This document shows, one piece after another, positions 52,319 through 61,153 of a stretch of 64,000 bases of DNA. The notes below the pieces were generated by a model. It had not been told where the DNA came from. It did no database searches and was given only the letters and a program-made list of their open reading frames with translations. A program made the position numbers and the translations under genes. Source of the stretch: Antarcticimicrobium sediminis (GTDB lineage: Bacteria; Pseudomonadota; Alphaproteobacteria; Rhodobacterales; Rhodobacteraceae); contig NZ_SMFP01000007.1 of NCBI RefSeq assembly GCF_004348975.1, forward strand, positions 180,401 through 244,400, written 5' to 3'. How positions within the stretch are numbered: position 1 is the first letter of the stretch; every line of letters begins with the position of its first letter.

Positions 52319-55083
52319 GTCTCCTGCTTGCGCAAGGCCAGCACGGCCAACAAGGTCAGGACCGGGCCAAAGGCGGCAAGACGCAACAGGTGACCAGACA
52401 GCTCGGACAGGCCCAGCCCTTTGGTGAAGGTGCCGACGCTGATCCCCATGTACCAGGTCGTGGGCCAGAACGTACCCATGATACGCGCCGCCCCTTCCAG
52501 CGACGAGACCGGCGTGATCATGCCGGAAAATTGCAAGGTCGGCATCACCGACAGGATCGCCGCCGCGAACACGGCCGTCACCTGCGTCTTGGTCAGCATG
52601 GAGACCACAAGACCGTACCCCGTTGCCGCCACCGCATAGAGCAGCGCCCCCAGCACCAGCGCCACCGGATCGCCCTTGAGCGGAACCCCCAGAACCGTCA
52701 CCACCAGCGCCGTCAGGATCACGAAATTAAGCAGCGTGATCCCGATATAGACCAGTTGCTTGCCAATCAGGAATTCGACCCGATTGGTCGGGGTGACATA
52801 AAAATTGGTGATCGTCCCGATCTCTTTTTCGCGGGCCACGCTGACCGCCATCAGGATCGCCGGGAACAGCAACAGCAAAAGCGGCGGGATCGACGGACCG
52901 ATCGCGGGCAGGCTTTCCATCGCCGGATTGTAGTGGAAGCGTGGGATCAGCTGCGCGGGCGGCGCGGCATCCGGCGCGCGCGGTGTGGCCAGAGTGCGCA
53001 GCGCCAGATTGGAAAGCGCATCGCTGGACAACACGTTTGCATGTGCCCCCGCGACATAGCTTTCCACCGTGCCCGCGCGATTGGTGTCAGAGCCATCGAT
53101 AAGCGCCGAGACTTCAGCTGTCTCGCCCCGCCGCACCGACCTGCCAAAATCAGGTGGAATCTGAATCGCCAGCGCCAGTTCGCCACTCGCCATACGGCGG
53201 TTTAGTTCTTCGTTGTCTGAAATCGCGGGGCGTTGGGAAAACCAGACCGATTCCTCGAACCCCGACAGGTAGGCGCGGCTTTCCGGGCTTTGATCCAGAT
53301 CGAAGGCCGCAAAAGGAATGTTGCGCACTTCCTGCGAGATGCCAAAGGACATGATCAGCAGCAAAAGCGCGCTGCCGACAAAGGAAAACACCAGTCGCAC
53401 CGGATCGCGCCGCACCTGCATCGCCTCGCGGGTGGTAAAGGCCAGCAGCCGCTGCAAGCTGAATCGCGACGAGGATGTACTGTGCGCCTTGCCGGCGTCC
53501 ACGGCCAGCAGACCCTCATCCGCCGGGGCCTCGGGGGGCTGGGCGTCGATCATATAGGCGATAAAGGCATCCTCCAGCGTCTCGACTCCGCGCCCTGCGA
53601 TCAGCGCCTTGGGCGCGTCCGACACCAGAACCTTTCCGGCATGCATCAGCGAGATGCGATCGCAGCGCATGCCTTCGTCCATGAAATGGGTCGAGATAAA
53701 GATCGTCACCCCATCCCGGTGCGCCAGTTCCAACAGCATGTCCCAGAACGCATCGCGCGCCTGTGGGTCGACGCCGGAGGTCGGCTCGTCAAGGATCAGG
53801 ATGTCAGGGGCGTGGATCACCGCAACCGCCAGCGACAGGCGCTGACGCACCCCAAGCGGCAGCGATGCCGCCCCCTGATCCAGATAGGGTTCAAGCCCGA
53901 AGCGCGGCACGAGTTCGCCCATCCGCTCGGCGGTCAACTCAGCACCCAGATGAAACAGCCGCGCGTGCAACACCAGGTTCTCGCGCACCGTCAACTCGCC
54001 ATAGAGCGAGAACGATTGCGACATGAATCCAACGCGGCGGCGCGCATCAAGGTTTTGCGCATCCACAGGTTTGCCGAAGATCCACGCCTCACCCTCGGTG
54101 GCGGGCGTCAACCCGGTGAGCATCTTCATCGTCGTGGTCTTGCCGCAGCCGTTCGAGCCGAGAAAGCCGAAAATCTCGCCGCGCGCGATCTCGAAACTGA
54201 CCGAGTCTACGGCGGTGAAATCGCCAAATCGTTTGGTCAGGTTCCGGGCCCGGATGGCAGGGGGCCCGGCGTCAGCATCTTTGGCCGGGGCGGTGTAGGC
54301 GGGCTCCGGGGCGGCGCCGGATTTGCCCCCCAACAGTGCCACATAGGCGGCCTCGACCGTCCCGGTTTCGGTCCGCTCCATAAGCTCGGCGGGGCTTCCT
54401 GTGGCCAGAATGGTACCGGCATCCATCGCCACCAGATGACCAAAGCGCGCGGCCTCTTCCATATAAGCGGTGGAAACCAGCACGCTCATCTCGGGGCGGT
54501 CGGCCCGGATCGCGTCGATCAGATCCCAGAACTGGCGGCGCGACAGCGGGTCGACCCCGGTTGTCGGCTCGTCCAGCAGCAGGAAATCGGGGTCATGGAT
54601 CAGCGAGGCGCAGAGCCCCAGCTTTTGTTTCATCCCGCCCGAAAGCTTGCCCGCAGGCCGATCCATAAAGGGCGCAAGGCCGGTGGCGCGGGTCAGTCGG
54701 GAAATCTGCGCCGCACGCTCGGCCTTTCCCAGCCCGAACAGCTTGCCGAAGAAATCCAGATTCTCCTGCAGGCTGAGATCGTGATACAGATTGCGCCCCA
54801 GCCCCTGCGGCATGAAGGCGATCCGCTGCCCGACATCTGCCCGGTGGCGGGCGCTGGCCATGTCGCCACCCAGCGTTTCGACATCGCCCCACTGCAACCG
54901 CTTGGCGCCGGCGATCAGCCCCATCAACGTGGACTTTCCCACGCCGTCCGGCCCGATCAGCCCGACCATTTTTCCGACCGGCAGGTCCAGCGTCACACCC
55001 TTCAGCGCCTGCACCTTGCCATAGCGGTGTTTCACCCCTGTCAGCCTTGCCGCCATCAGCTCCGGGGTGCCTGTCGCATTCAT
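52315..55083 (-). CDS. rbbA: RbbA-type double ATPase fused to ABC-2 permease
   Basis: 922 residues. NBD1: Walker A GLIGPDGVGKSTLMGLI, signature KLSGGMKQKLGLCASL, Walker B LLLDEPTTGVDPLSRR. NBD2 from about residue 270: GFLGSNGCGKTTTMKML, a degenerate signature SLPLGVRQRLSLAVAV, and LILDEPTSGVDPQARD. The last ~370 residues are an ABC-2 permease with an extracytoplasmic domain and about six helices (MAVSVAREKEIGTITNFYVT). E. coli RbbA is reported as a ribosome-associated ATPase. It lies in one operon with the HlyD adaptor and YhhJ-like permease, with 3-bp and overlapping junctions. Confidence 0.94.
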   Translation of the reverse strand: MNATGTPELMAARLTGVKHRYGKVQALKGVTLDLPVGKMVGLIGPDGVGKSTLMGLIAGAKRLQWGDVETLGGDMASARHRADVGQRIAFMPQGLGRNLYHDLSLQENLDFFGKLFGLGKAERAAQISRLTRATGLAPFMDRPAGKLSGGMKQKLGLCASLIHDPDFLLLDEPTTGVDPLSRRQFWDLIDAIRADRPEMSVLVSTAYMEEAARFGHLVAMDAGTILATGSPAELMERTETGTVEAAYVALLGGKSGAAPEPAYTAPAKDADAGPPAIRARNLTKRFGDFTAVDSVSFEIARGEIFGFLGSNGCGKTTTMKMLTGLTPATEGEAWIFGKPVDAQNLDARRRVGFMSQSFSLYGELTVRENLVLHARLFHLGAELTAERMGELVPRFGLEPYLDQGAASLPLGVRQRLSLAVAVIHAPDILILDEPTSGVDPQARDAFWDMLLELAHRDGVTIFISTHFMDEGMRCDRISLMHAGKVLVSDAPKALIAGRGVETLEDAFIAYMIDAQPPEAPADEGLLAVDAGKAHSTSSSRFSLQRLLAFTTREAMQVRRDPVRLVFSFVGSALLLLIMSFGISQEVRNIPFAAFDLDQSPESRAYLSGFEESVWFSQRPAISDNEELNRRMASGELALAIQIPPDFGRSVRRGETAEVSALIDGSDTNRAGTVESYVAGAHANVLSSDALSNLALRTLATPRAPDAAPPAQLIPRFHYNPAMESLPAIGPSIPPLLLLLFPAILMAVSVAREKEIGTITNFYVTPTNRVEFLIGKQLVYIGITLLNFVILTALVVTVLGVPLKGDPVALVLGALLYAVAATGYGLVVSMLTKTQVTAVFAAAILSVMPTLQFSGMITPVSSLEGAARIMGTFWPTTWYMGISVGTFTKGLGLSELSGHLLRLAAFGPVLTLLAVLALRKQET

Positions 55084-55086
55084 CGC

Positions 55087-56127
55087 CTAGTTGCCGCCGC
55101 CAGCCGCGCCATGCTGCGGCGCGGGCAGACCTGTGGCGAGGGGCGGCGTCAGCCCCTCGGGCCAGTCGGGAACGCTGCCATCCGGCCCCGCCAGTCGCAC
55201 CCAGGCCACGCCGCGCACGCCGGTCTTGACCTGAGCAAGGCGCTTGGCCACCATCTCTTGCGGAAGCCGCACGCGGATGCGGAACATCAGGCTTTCACGC
55301 TCTTCGATGGTCTCTACCTGTTTCGGCGTAAACTGCGCCTGCGGGGCCACAAAGCTGACAACAGCAGGCACCGCGACATCGGGCATGACATCGACAACGA
55401 TGCGCGCGTCGTCGCCCAGCCGCACCCTTGGGGCGGCGCTGGCGGACAGAAAGAACTCCATATAGACATCCCCAAGGCTGACCAGCGTCAGCACCTTGCC
55501 ACCGCCGCCAAGCACTTCGCCCGGCTGCGCAAGACGGTAAAGCACGCGCCCGACTTGCGGCGCATACAGGGTGCTGTCAGCGATGCGCGCCTCGATCTCG
55601 CGCAGGGCAGCCGATTCGGCGTCAACCGCGCGTTGCTTGGCCACGACGCCAGCCTCTGCTGCGGTGCGGCCTGCCGCGGCCAGTTGCGCCTCGGTGCGGC
55701 GAATATCCAACTCCTCGCCGCTGACCACGCCGCGTTCATTCAGCGTTTCGGCGCGGGCCAGCTCACTTCGCGACAGCGCAAGCCGGGCCTCGGTTTCCGT
55801 TACACCGGCCTGCGCCACGGCCACGGCCGCTTCGGCACTGGCAACCGCTGCCTCCGCCCGCATCTTCTGCGCCACCAGTTCCGTGGTATCCATCACCGCC
55901 AGCACATCCCCCGGCTGCACCAGATCGCCCTCGCGCACGGAAATGGTTGAAACCCGCCCGGCCAGTCGCGTGGAAACGTCAATCAGATCCGCCTCAATCC
56001 GGCCATTGCCACGGGCGAAACCGTCAGGGGGCAGATCGCTGGGCGCCAACAAGACCTTCCAGGCGGCGTAGCCCAGAAAAGCCGCCAGAACAGCGACGAC
56101 GAGAACGATGGAAATTTTGCGTGACAT
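55087..56127 (-). CDS. HlyD-family periplasmic adaptor (YhiI-like)
   Basis: 346 residues. The N-terminal anchor is ISIVLVVAVLAAFLGYAAW; then half-lipoyl motifs (GRVSTISVREGDLVQPGDVL and YRLAQPGEVLGGGGKVL) flank a coiled-coil hairpin (about residues 85-185, rich in Ala/Glu/Arg), followed by a beta-barrel domain. It links the inner-membrane ABC proteins to the outer envelope. Three bases separate it from the RbbA-type gene. Confidence 0.94.
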   Translation of the reverse strand: MSRKISIVLVVAVLAAFLGYAAWKVLLAPSDLPPDGFARGNGRIEADLIDVSTRLAGRVSTISVREGDLVQPGDVLAVMDTTELVAQKMRAEAAVASAEAAVAVAQAGVTETEARLALSRSELARAETLNERGVVSGEELDIRRTEAQLAAAGRTAAEAGVVAKQRAVDAESAALREIEARIADSTLYAPQVGRVLYRLAQPGEVLGGGGKVLTLVSLGDVYMEFFLSASAAPRVRLGDDARIVVDVMPDVAVPAVVSFVAPQAQFTPKQVETIEERESLMFRIRVRLPQEMVAKRLAQVKTGVRGVAWVRLAGPDGSVPDWPEGLTPPLATGLPAPQHGAAGGGN

Positions 56128-56130
56128 GGC

Positions 56131-57009
56131 TTAGAAAACTCCTTCGGAGTCAGGTTGCGGCGCGTCCGGCGGCTGGTCGTGATAGAACCCGACAAGGGCA
56201 GCGATGGCCTGATCCGCGGTTTCAACCAGAGTAAACAACTGGCGATCCTGCGGGGCGATCATGCCCTCGGCGACGAGAAAATCGAAATCCACTGCCCGGG
56301 TCCAAAAGTCCGGACCGAACAGCACAATGGGCAGCCTCGGCATCTTGCCGGTCTGCACCAGCGTCAGGACTTCGAACAGCTCGTCCAAGGTGCCAAAACC
56401 GCCCGGAAATGCAACAAGCGCCTTGGCCCGCATCAGGAAATGCATCTTGCGCAGGGCGAAATAGCGGAACCGAAAGGCCAGATCCGGGGTGATGAAGGGG
56501 TTTGGCGCCGGTTCCTGCGGCAAGGTGATATTCAGCCCCGCCGAGCGCGCCCCGACATCAAAGGCGCCAAGGTTTGCCGCTTCCATGATCCCGGGGCCGC
56601 CGCCAGTCACAACCACAAAGTCACGCCGATCTTCGCACTGAAAACGCAACGAAACCAATTCGCCAAAGCGTCGCGCCTCGGTATAGTAGCGTGACAGACG
56701 GACTTGACGTTCGGCGTGGGCCACGGCGCGCAGGGCTTTCGGATCAGCGGGGTCGCCTTGCGCCCGGGCGTCTTTCAGGTGCTGTTGCGCCCGATCCGGC
56801 GCCACGATACGGGCACTGCCGAACACGACAACGGTCGAGCGGATCGCGTGGTGACGCAAGGCGCGCTCAGGCTTGATCAGCTCCAGTTGCAACCGCACCG
56901 CCCGCAGATCATCATGCGCCATAAGATCCGCGTCCGCGTAGGCGAGCCGATATGCCGGATTCTGCCGGATCGTGTCGGTCAATACTGCGCGTTCCTCATT
57001 GCTGATCAT
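56131..57009 (-). CDS. LOG-family (TIGR00730) Rossmann protein
   Basis: 292 residues from the ATG at 57009 (MISNEERAVLTDTIRQ); the frame to 57192 lies within the beta-CASP gene and is not used. The lysine-decarboxylase-like/LOG motif is PGGFGTLDELFEVLTLVQTG, with VVTGGGPGIMEAANLGAFD for the nucleotide phosphate. LOG proteins release the base from nucleoside 5'-monophosphates (cytokinin-activating in plants; PpnN/YgdH-like in bacteria). The ~100-residue N-terminal extension recalls long-form PpnN-like proteins. It overlaps the upstream gene by 14 bp and sits 3 bp before the HlyD gene. Confidence 0.9.
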   Translation of the reverse strand: MISNEERAVLTDTIRQNPAYRLAYADADLMAHDDLRAVRLQLELIKPERALRHHAIRSTVVVFGSARIVAPDRAQQHLKDARAQGDPADPKALRAVAHAERQVRLSRYYTEARRFGELVSLRFQCEDRRDFVVVTGGGPGIMEAANLGAFDVGARSAGLNITLPQEPAPNPFITPDLAFRFRYFALRKMHFLMRAKALVAFPGGFGTLDELFEVLTLVQTGKMPRLPIVLFGPDFWTRAVDFDFLVAEGMIAPQDRQLFTLVETADQAIAALVGFYHDQPPDAPQPDSEGVF

Positions 57010-58417
57010 CGCGCCCGCCTTCAAGGTCGACCTTTGATCCAAGCTCTGGCACGGAGACAGTCCAGCCCTTGTCCGCGCGCAGTTTTTCCGCAAATTCCAG
57101 CGCCGTATCGGCCTCGCCATGCACCACAAAGGTTTGTTTCGGTGGCGTCGCAAAGCCGTCTGCCCAAGCCAGAAGCGCGGTGCGATCCGCATGGGCCGAA
57201 AAGCCGTTCAGCGTGTGAATGGCGGCGCGCACGGGCACATCCTCACCAAACAAACGCACCTGCCGGGCCCCGTCCACAAGGCGTCGGCCCAATGTGCCCT
57301 TGGCCTGAAAGCCGGTGATCAAAACCACGCATTCGCGGCGGGGAAGGTTTTGACGCAGATGGTGGCGGATACGCCCGGCATCGCACATGCCGCTGGCCGA
57401 GATGATGATCGCGCCGGAACTGATCAGGTTGAGCGCCTTGGATTCATCGACGCTGGCGGTGAATTTCAAATACGGCAGGTCGGCGCCAAGCTTGTGCCAG
57501 CCCGCCAGTTTTGTCGCCTGCTCATCGAACAGTTCCAGATGCTGGCGGGTGATCCGCGTCACCTCGGTGGCCATGGGCGAATCCACGAAGACCATCAGGT
57601 CATGCAGCCGCCCCTCACATGTCAACCGATGCAGGTGATACAGGATCTCTTGGGTGCGCCCGACCGCGAAGGCGGGCACGATGATGTTGCCGCCCCCGGC
57701 GTGGCGGGTGTGTTCGACGATGTCGACCAACTCGTCCAGCGTCGACGTCTGGTCCTTGTGATCGCGATTTCCATAGGTGGACTCGATCAGCAGAAAATCG
57801 GCCTCTTCGATGACGGTCGGGTCGCGCAGGATTGGCCGCCCCGGCTGCCCCAGATCGCCGCTGAACACGATCTTTGTGGTTTTGCCGTTTTCGGTAATCC
57901 AGACCTCGATGATGGCAGAGCCAAGGATATGGCCCGCATCACGGAAACGGCAACGCACCGCGGGGTGCGGATCGAGCATGTCATCGTAGCCAATCGCCCG
58001 AACCTGACGCAGGCATTGCCGCGTGTCCGCCATCGTATAGATCGGCTCGGACGAGGCTGTTGTCTTTCCGCGATGTGACCTGCGTTTGACCCTCTCGGCA
58101 TCGGATTCCTGAATGTGGGCGCTGTCCGGCAACATGACGCCGAGCAAATCTGCAGTAGCCGATGTCGTATAGATCGGCCCCTTGAACCCCGCACAGGTCA
58201 GTTTGGGAAGCAGGCCGCTGTGGTCAATATGGGCGTGGGTCAACAACACGAAACTGATCTTCTTGGGATCGAAGTCGAACGGTGTGCGGTTGCGTTCCGG
58301 GGCGTCGCGGCCGCCTTGCACCATGCCGCAATCCACCAAGAATTGCAGACCGTTCGCTTCGATCAGATAGCACGATCCTGTGACCTCGCGTGCGGCCCCT
58401 AAAAACTGAATGTTCAT
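56996..58417 (-). CDS. MBL-fold beta-CASP ribonuclease-type protein
   Basis: 473 residues. MBL motifs: FLGAAREVTGSCYLIEANG, VLLTHAHIDHSGLLPKL, RDAGHILGSAIIEVW and FSGDLGQPGRPIL. Beta-CASP motifs A-C: LIESTYGNRDH, the NIIVPAFAVGRTQEILYHL block, SGAIIISASGMCDAGRIRHH and HTLNGFSAHADRTALL. Family knowledge: these are RNA endo/exonucleases related to CPSF73 and KHpsp/RNase J groups. It is the first gene of a five-gene operon, coupling a likely RNase with a nucleotide hydrolase and an RbbA-type pump. Confidence 0.93.
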   Translation of the reverse strand: MNIQFLGAAREVTGSCYLIEANGLQFLVDCGMVQGGRDAPERNRTPFDFDPKKISFVLLTHAHIDHSGLLPKLTCAGFKGPIYTTSATADLLGVMLPDSAHIQESDAERVKRRSHRGKTTASSEPIYTMADTRQCLRQVRAIGYDDMLDPHPAVRCRFRDAGHILGSAIIEVWITENGKTTKIVFSGDLGQPGRPILRDPTVIEEADFLLIESTYGNRDHKDQTSTLDELVDIVEHTRHAGGGNIIVPAFAVGRTQEILYHLHRLTCEGRLHDLMVFVDSPMATEVTRITRQHLELFDEQATKLAGWHKLGADLPYLKFTASVDESKALNLISSGAIIISASGMCDAGRIRHHLRQNLPRRECVVLITGFQAKGTLGRRLVDGARQVRLFGEDVPVRAAIHTLNGFSAHADRTALLAWADGFATPPKQTFVVHGEADTALEFAEKLRADKGWTVSVPELGSKVDLEGGRDDQQ

Positions 58418-58863
58418 GCCGTTGCTCCCCCCGTCTTTTCACTTGTTTGCGACGTGGACGTACCGCGCCGATAGATGGCGAACGCGCGCGGCGCGGCGGC
58501 GCACATCTTTTCCATTTCGCCCGAAATCAGCGGCCAAGCATGACGAATCTCGTACTCTGATGGCGGAGCAAGAATCCTTTTCAAACTCAGTATGACTCGC
58601 CGATAGAGAGTAATCAATTACTATCTTTTGCAATGCCACCTGTTCCAGCATGGGCCTCAGGGAAACGACAGGAGAAATGGAGCTTACAAAAACGGGTGTT
58701 CTGGCTGCAGTCTTGATTGCCATACTGGCCCAGCCCAGCACGTCAGACGACCTCCTGACGCGAGATCAATGGCGCGAACAGACAAGCCCCCCCGTTTCGG
58801 CACCGCGCGATCATCGCAAAAATCGAGGCTGGCCCTGCAGATGCCTTGCGCTGCGGTTCAGCC
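58418..58863. other. Intergenic region between the beta-CASP gene and the nsrR-like gene
   Basis: 446 bp. It should hold the promoter for the beta-CASP operon. It contains a perfect inverted repeat AGTAAT-CA-ATTACT at 58609-58622, bracketed by GATA/TATC, in an AT-rich patch that could be an operator or start region. A doubtful small ORF begins at 58677. I see no other gene. Confidence 0.45.
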
Positions 58864-58880
58864 TTACGCTGCGGCCCTGA
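58677..58880 (+). CDS. Possible small exported protein (doubtful)
   Basis: 67 residues with a signal-like start (MELTKTGVLAAVLIAILAQP). AGGAG precedes it but only two bases from the ATG, which is too close. The C-terminal half is basic and unstructured (APRDHRKNRG), and its last 17 bases overlap the nsrR-like gene tail-to-tail. I recognise no family. It may be a chance ORF. Confidence 0.25.
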   Translation: MELTKTGVLAAVLIAILAQPSTSDDLLTRDQWREQTSPPVSAPRDHRKNRGWPCRCLALRFSLTLRP

Positions 58881-59280
58881 CGGGCAGCGCGATATCGGCG
58901 AGTGTGGAGTTGTTCAGATCCTCCAGAAACCGCGCCTCGGCGTGACGCAGACGCGCCTGTAAACGACAGCACCCTGTGATGGAACAGTCGCCACCCTCGG
59001 GCCCAAAGCACTCGACCAGCGCCTGGCCCTGTTCAAGCAATCGCACGACGTCGCCAAGGTTGATGTCCTCGGGGGGCTCTCTCAACACCGCGCCGCCACC
59101 GCTGCCGCGCCGGGTTTCGACGATCCCGCCCCGGGCAAGCTGCTGCATGATCTTGCTCAGGTGGTTTCTGGACAGATTGAATTCCTCGGCCAGTTCAGCG
59201 GTCGAAAACGCCTTGCTGGGCGTGCTTGCCATCCGCATCAACATACGCAGCCCATAGTCAGTGAAAGATGTCAGACGCAT
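58864..59280 (-). CDS. nsrR: Rrf2-family Fe-S regulator, NsrR/RirA type
   Basis: 138 residues from the ATG at 59280 (MRLTSFTDYGLRMLMRM). The winged helix includes FSTAELAEEFNLSRNHLSKI and GIVETRRGSGGGAVL. Three cysteines at 91, 99 and 105 (C-x7-C-x5-C in CFGPEGGDCSITGCC) match the cluster ligands of NsrR and RirA. It is divergent from a truncated haemoglobin gene across 87 bp, which favours nitric oxide sensing over iron control. The gene symbol is a best guess from context. Confidence 0.82.
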   Translation of the reverse strand: MRLTSFTDYGLRMLMRMASTPSKAFSTAELAEEFNLSRNHLSKIMQQLARGGIVETRRGSGGGAVLREPPEDINLGDVVRLLEQGQALVECFGPEGGDCSITGCCRLQARLRHAEARFLEDLNNSTLADIALPVRAAA

Positions 59281-59367
59281 ATGGCCCCGTCGCTGGCTTG
59301 AATGAGTATTTACAGTACCTATTATCAGGCGTAGATCTGAAATCAAGTCCTAACACCGGAGACGCCG
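59281..59367. promoter_or_regulatory. Divergent nsrR-like/truncated haemoglobin promoter region
   Basis: 87 bp with an AT-rich core (GAGTATTTACAGTACCTATT around 59302-59321). It is the natural place for an Rrf2 operator controlling both directions. I do not see a match to the canonical enterobacterial NsrR palindrome or to an FNR box. Confidence 0.4.
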
Positions 59368-59811
59368 ATGTCACCAACTGCATCTGAAATCATATCCACG
59401 CGCCCGAAACTTACCGCTGATATCATGGCGCGGACCGGACTTGACGAGGCCGTCCTGACCAACCTTGTGCACCGTTTCTATGGCAAGGCCCGCAAGGATG
59501 CGGTGCTGGGGCCGATCTTTGCCGCGCGCATTACCGATTGGGCCCCGCATCTGGAACGGATGGTGGCGTTCTGGTCCTCGGTCGCGCTGATGACGGGGCG
59601 TTATCACGGTGCGCCGGTGCCCGCCCATGTCGGCCTGCCGGTTGGCTGGGCCGAGTTCGAGCGCTGGCTAGACCTGTTTCGCGAAACCGCCGCCGAGACC
59701 TGTTCCCCTGAGGGCGCCGCCTATGTTGTCGTACGGGCCGAGCGGATCGCACGCTCGCTGCACATGGCAATCGAGGACGCGAAACCCCAAACGGTTCCAT
59801 CCCTGCAATGA
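59368..59811 (+). CDS. Group III truncated haemoglobin
   Basis: 147 residues. Features of trHb3: LVHRFYGKARKDAVLGPIF, then DWAPHLERMVAFWSSVALMT, GRYHGAPVPAHVGLPVGWAE with the proximal His in AHVGL, and FERWLDLFRETAAETC. CGGAGA precedes the ATG. Members detoxify or bind nitric oxide or oxygen at low oxygen (compare Campylobacter Ctb). First gene of a three-gene plus-strand set divergent from the NsrR-type regulator. Confidence 0.9.
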   Translation: MSPTASEIISTRPKLTADIMARTGLDEAVLTNLVHRFYGKARKDAVLGPIFAARITDWAPHLERMVAFWSSVALMTGRYHGAPVPAHVGLPVGWAEFERWLDLFRETAAETCSPEGAAYVVVRAERIARSLHMAIEDAKPQTVPSLQ

Positions 59812-59878
59812 ACGGGACAACGGCCATGACACCCATGCAACCAGCGGCGGGCTGACCCGATACTTCAGGAGACAGCAA

Positions 59879-60364
59879 ATGCCGCCAAGCCCCCCTCTCG
59901 CCAGCACACCCGCTGATCGCCTCCGCATCAAGCGAATCTACGAGGACGCACACCCGTCCGACGGCAAACGGATCCTGATAGACCGTATCTGGCCACGCGG
60001 GATGTCCAAGGATCGGGCGCGACTGCAGGGCTGGGAAAAAGACATCGCGCCAAGCGACGATTTGCGCCACTGGTTTCACGCCAATCCAGATCGGTGGGGC
60101 GCATTCAGCGCCCGCTATCGGAATGAACTGGCGAGCAACGACGATTTGCTCCGCAGGCTTGTCGAATATGCGAAAGACAGCACCGTCACCCTGCTCTACG
60201 CGTCAAAAGACGAGGCGCACAACAACGCCGTCGTGCTGCGGGACTATCTGCGCCATCGCATTGCGCGGGAGGGCGGGGGTGAGAGCGGATCGACAGTCTC
60301 GGGGCTCACCGCACCCACGGAGGGCGCACAGTTCGCAGGCTGCAAGGGGGGATGCCATGAGTGA
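59879..60364 (+). CDS. DUF488 family protein
   Basis: 161 residues from the ATG at 59879, backed by CAGGAGACAGCAA. DUF488 signatures: IKRIYEDAHPSDGKRILIDR, IWPRGMSKDRARLQGWEKDI, APSDDLRHWFHANPDRWGAF and VTLLYASKDEAHNNAVVL. Cytoplasmic; function unknown. It ends with a Cys/His-containing tail (GCKGGCHE), overlaps the next gene by 8 bp and follows the haemoglobin gene by 67 bp. Confidence 0.9.
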   Translation: MPPSPPLASTPADRLRIKRIYEDAHPSDGKRILIDRIWPRGMSKDRARLQGWEKDIAPSDDLRHWFHANPDRWGAFSARYRNELASNDDLLRRLVEYAKDSTVTLLYASKDEAHNNAVVLRDYLRHRIAREGGGESGSTVSGLTAPTEGAQFAGCKGGCHE

Positions 60365-61064
60365 GGATTTCGAAAGCTTCAGATGCAAAAGCGGGTTTTC
60401 CTCGCCGCCCTGCTATGCGGCCGAGATTGCGCCAGACTATTTCGATCCGCTGGCCGTCGATCCCGAACAGGCCCACGACGTCGCCCGCTGGCGCAAGGCC
60501 GAGCGGCACCGGCTGCGCTCCGAACGCCAAGCTCTTTCAGTGGCCGATCGTCAAAGCGTCGGCGACGCGCTGACACGGCATCTGCGCCGGTTCTTGCAGG
60601 ACAGGTTTGATGGCGTCCGCGGCCTGACCTTTTCGGCCTATTGGCCGATCAAGGGGGAACCCGACCTGCGCCCGCTGATGGCTGACTTGCACAAAACCGG
60701 GGTGAGGATCGCCTTGCCCGTGGTGGAAACCAAAGCCGCCCCGCTGGTCTTTCGACTTTGGACACCCGAGATGCGCATGGTGCGCGGCGACTGGAACATC
60801 CCCGTGCCACCGCCGGAGGCCCCCGCGCTCACCCCTGATATCGCGCTGGCCCCGCTGGTCGGCTGGACCCTTGATGGCTATCGACTTGGCTATGGTGGGG
60901 GCTATTTCGACCGGACCTTGGCGGCGCTGACACCGCGCCCCTTCGCCATCGGCATTGGGTTCGAGACCGCGCAGCTCGCGACCCTCTATCCGCAACCGCA
61001 TGACATCGCGCTCGACGTCATCCTGACCGAAACCGGGATCAAAGCCGAGTCGATGCCCAGGTGA
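60357..61064 (+). CDS. 5-formyltetrahydrofolate cyclo-ligase with N-terminal extension
   Basis: 235 residues from the ATG at 60357, overlapping the DUF488 stop. The ligase core starts near residue 40 (RWRKAERHRLRSERQAL) with FSAYWPIKGEPDLRPL, VRIALPVVETKAAPLVFR and the ATP-binding LGYGGGYFDRTLAAL. It converts 5-formyl-THF to 5,10-methenyl-THF. About 40 extra N-terminal residues contain SPPCYAAEIAPDYFDPLAVD, an SPPC-type motif I have seen on proteins of nitric-oxide/low-oxygen clusters (recollection, not verified). Its linkage to the haemoglobin and regulator suggests a stress-linked paralogue rather than the housekeeping copy. Confidence 0.9.
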   Translation: MSEDFESFRCKSGFSSPPCYAAEIAPDYFDPLAVDPEQAHDVARWRKAERHRLRSERQALSVADRQSVGDALTRHLRRFLQDRFDGVRGLTFSAYWPIKGEPDLRPLMADLHKTGVRIALPVVETKAAPLVFRLWTPEMRMVRGDWNIPVPPPEAPALTPDIALAPLVGWTLDGYRLGYGGGYFDRTLAALTPRPFAIGIGFETAQLATLYPQPHDIALDVILTETGIKAESMPR

Positions 61065-61153
61065 AGCTGGCCCCTGAACAGAGGCGGCCCCGCCCGGACT
61101 GACCTGCCAACCGAGGACAGCCAGACCGGCGCGGGGCCACGTTGCTTACGATT

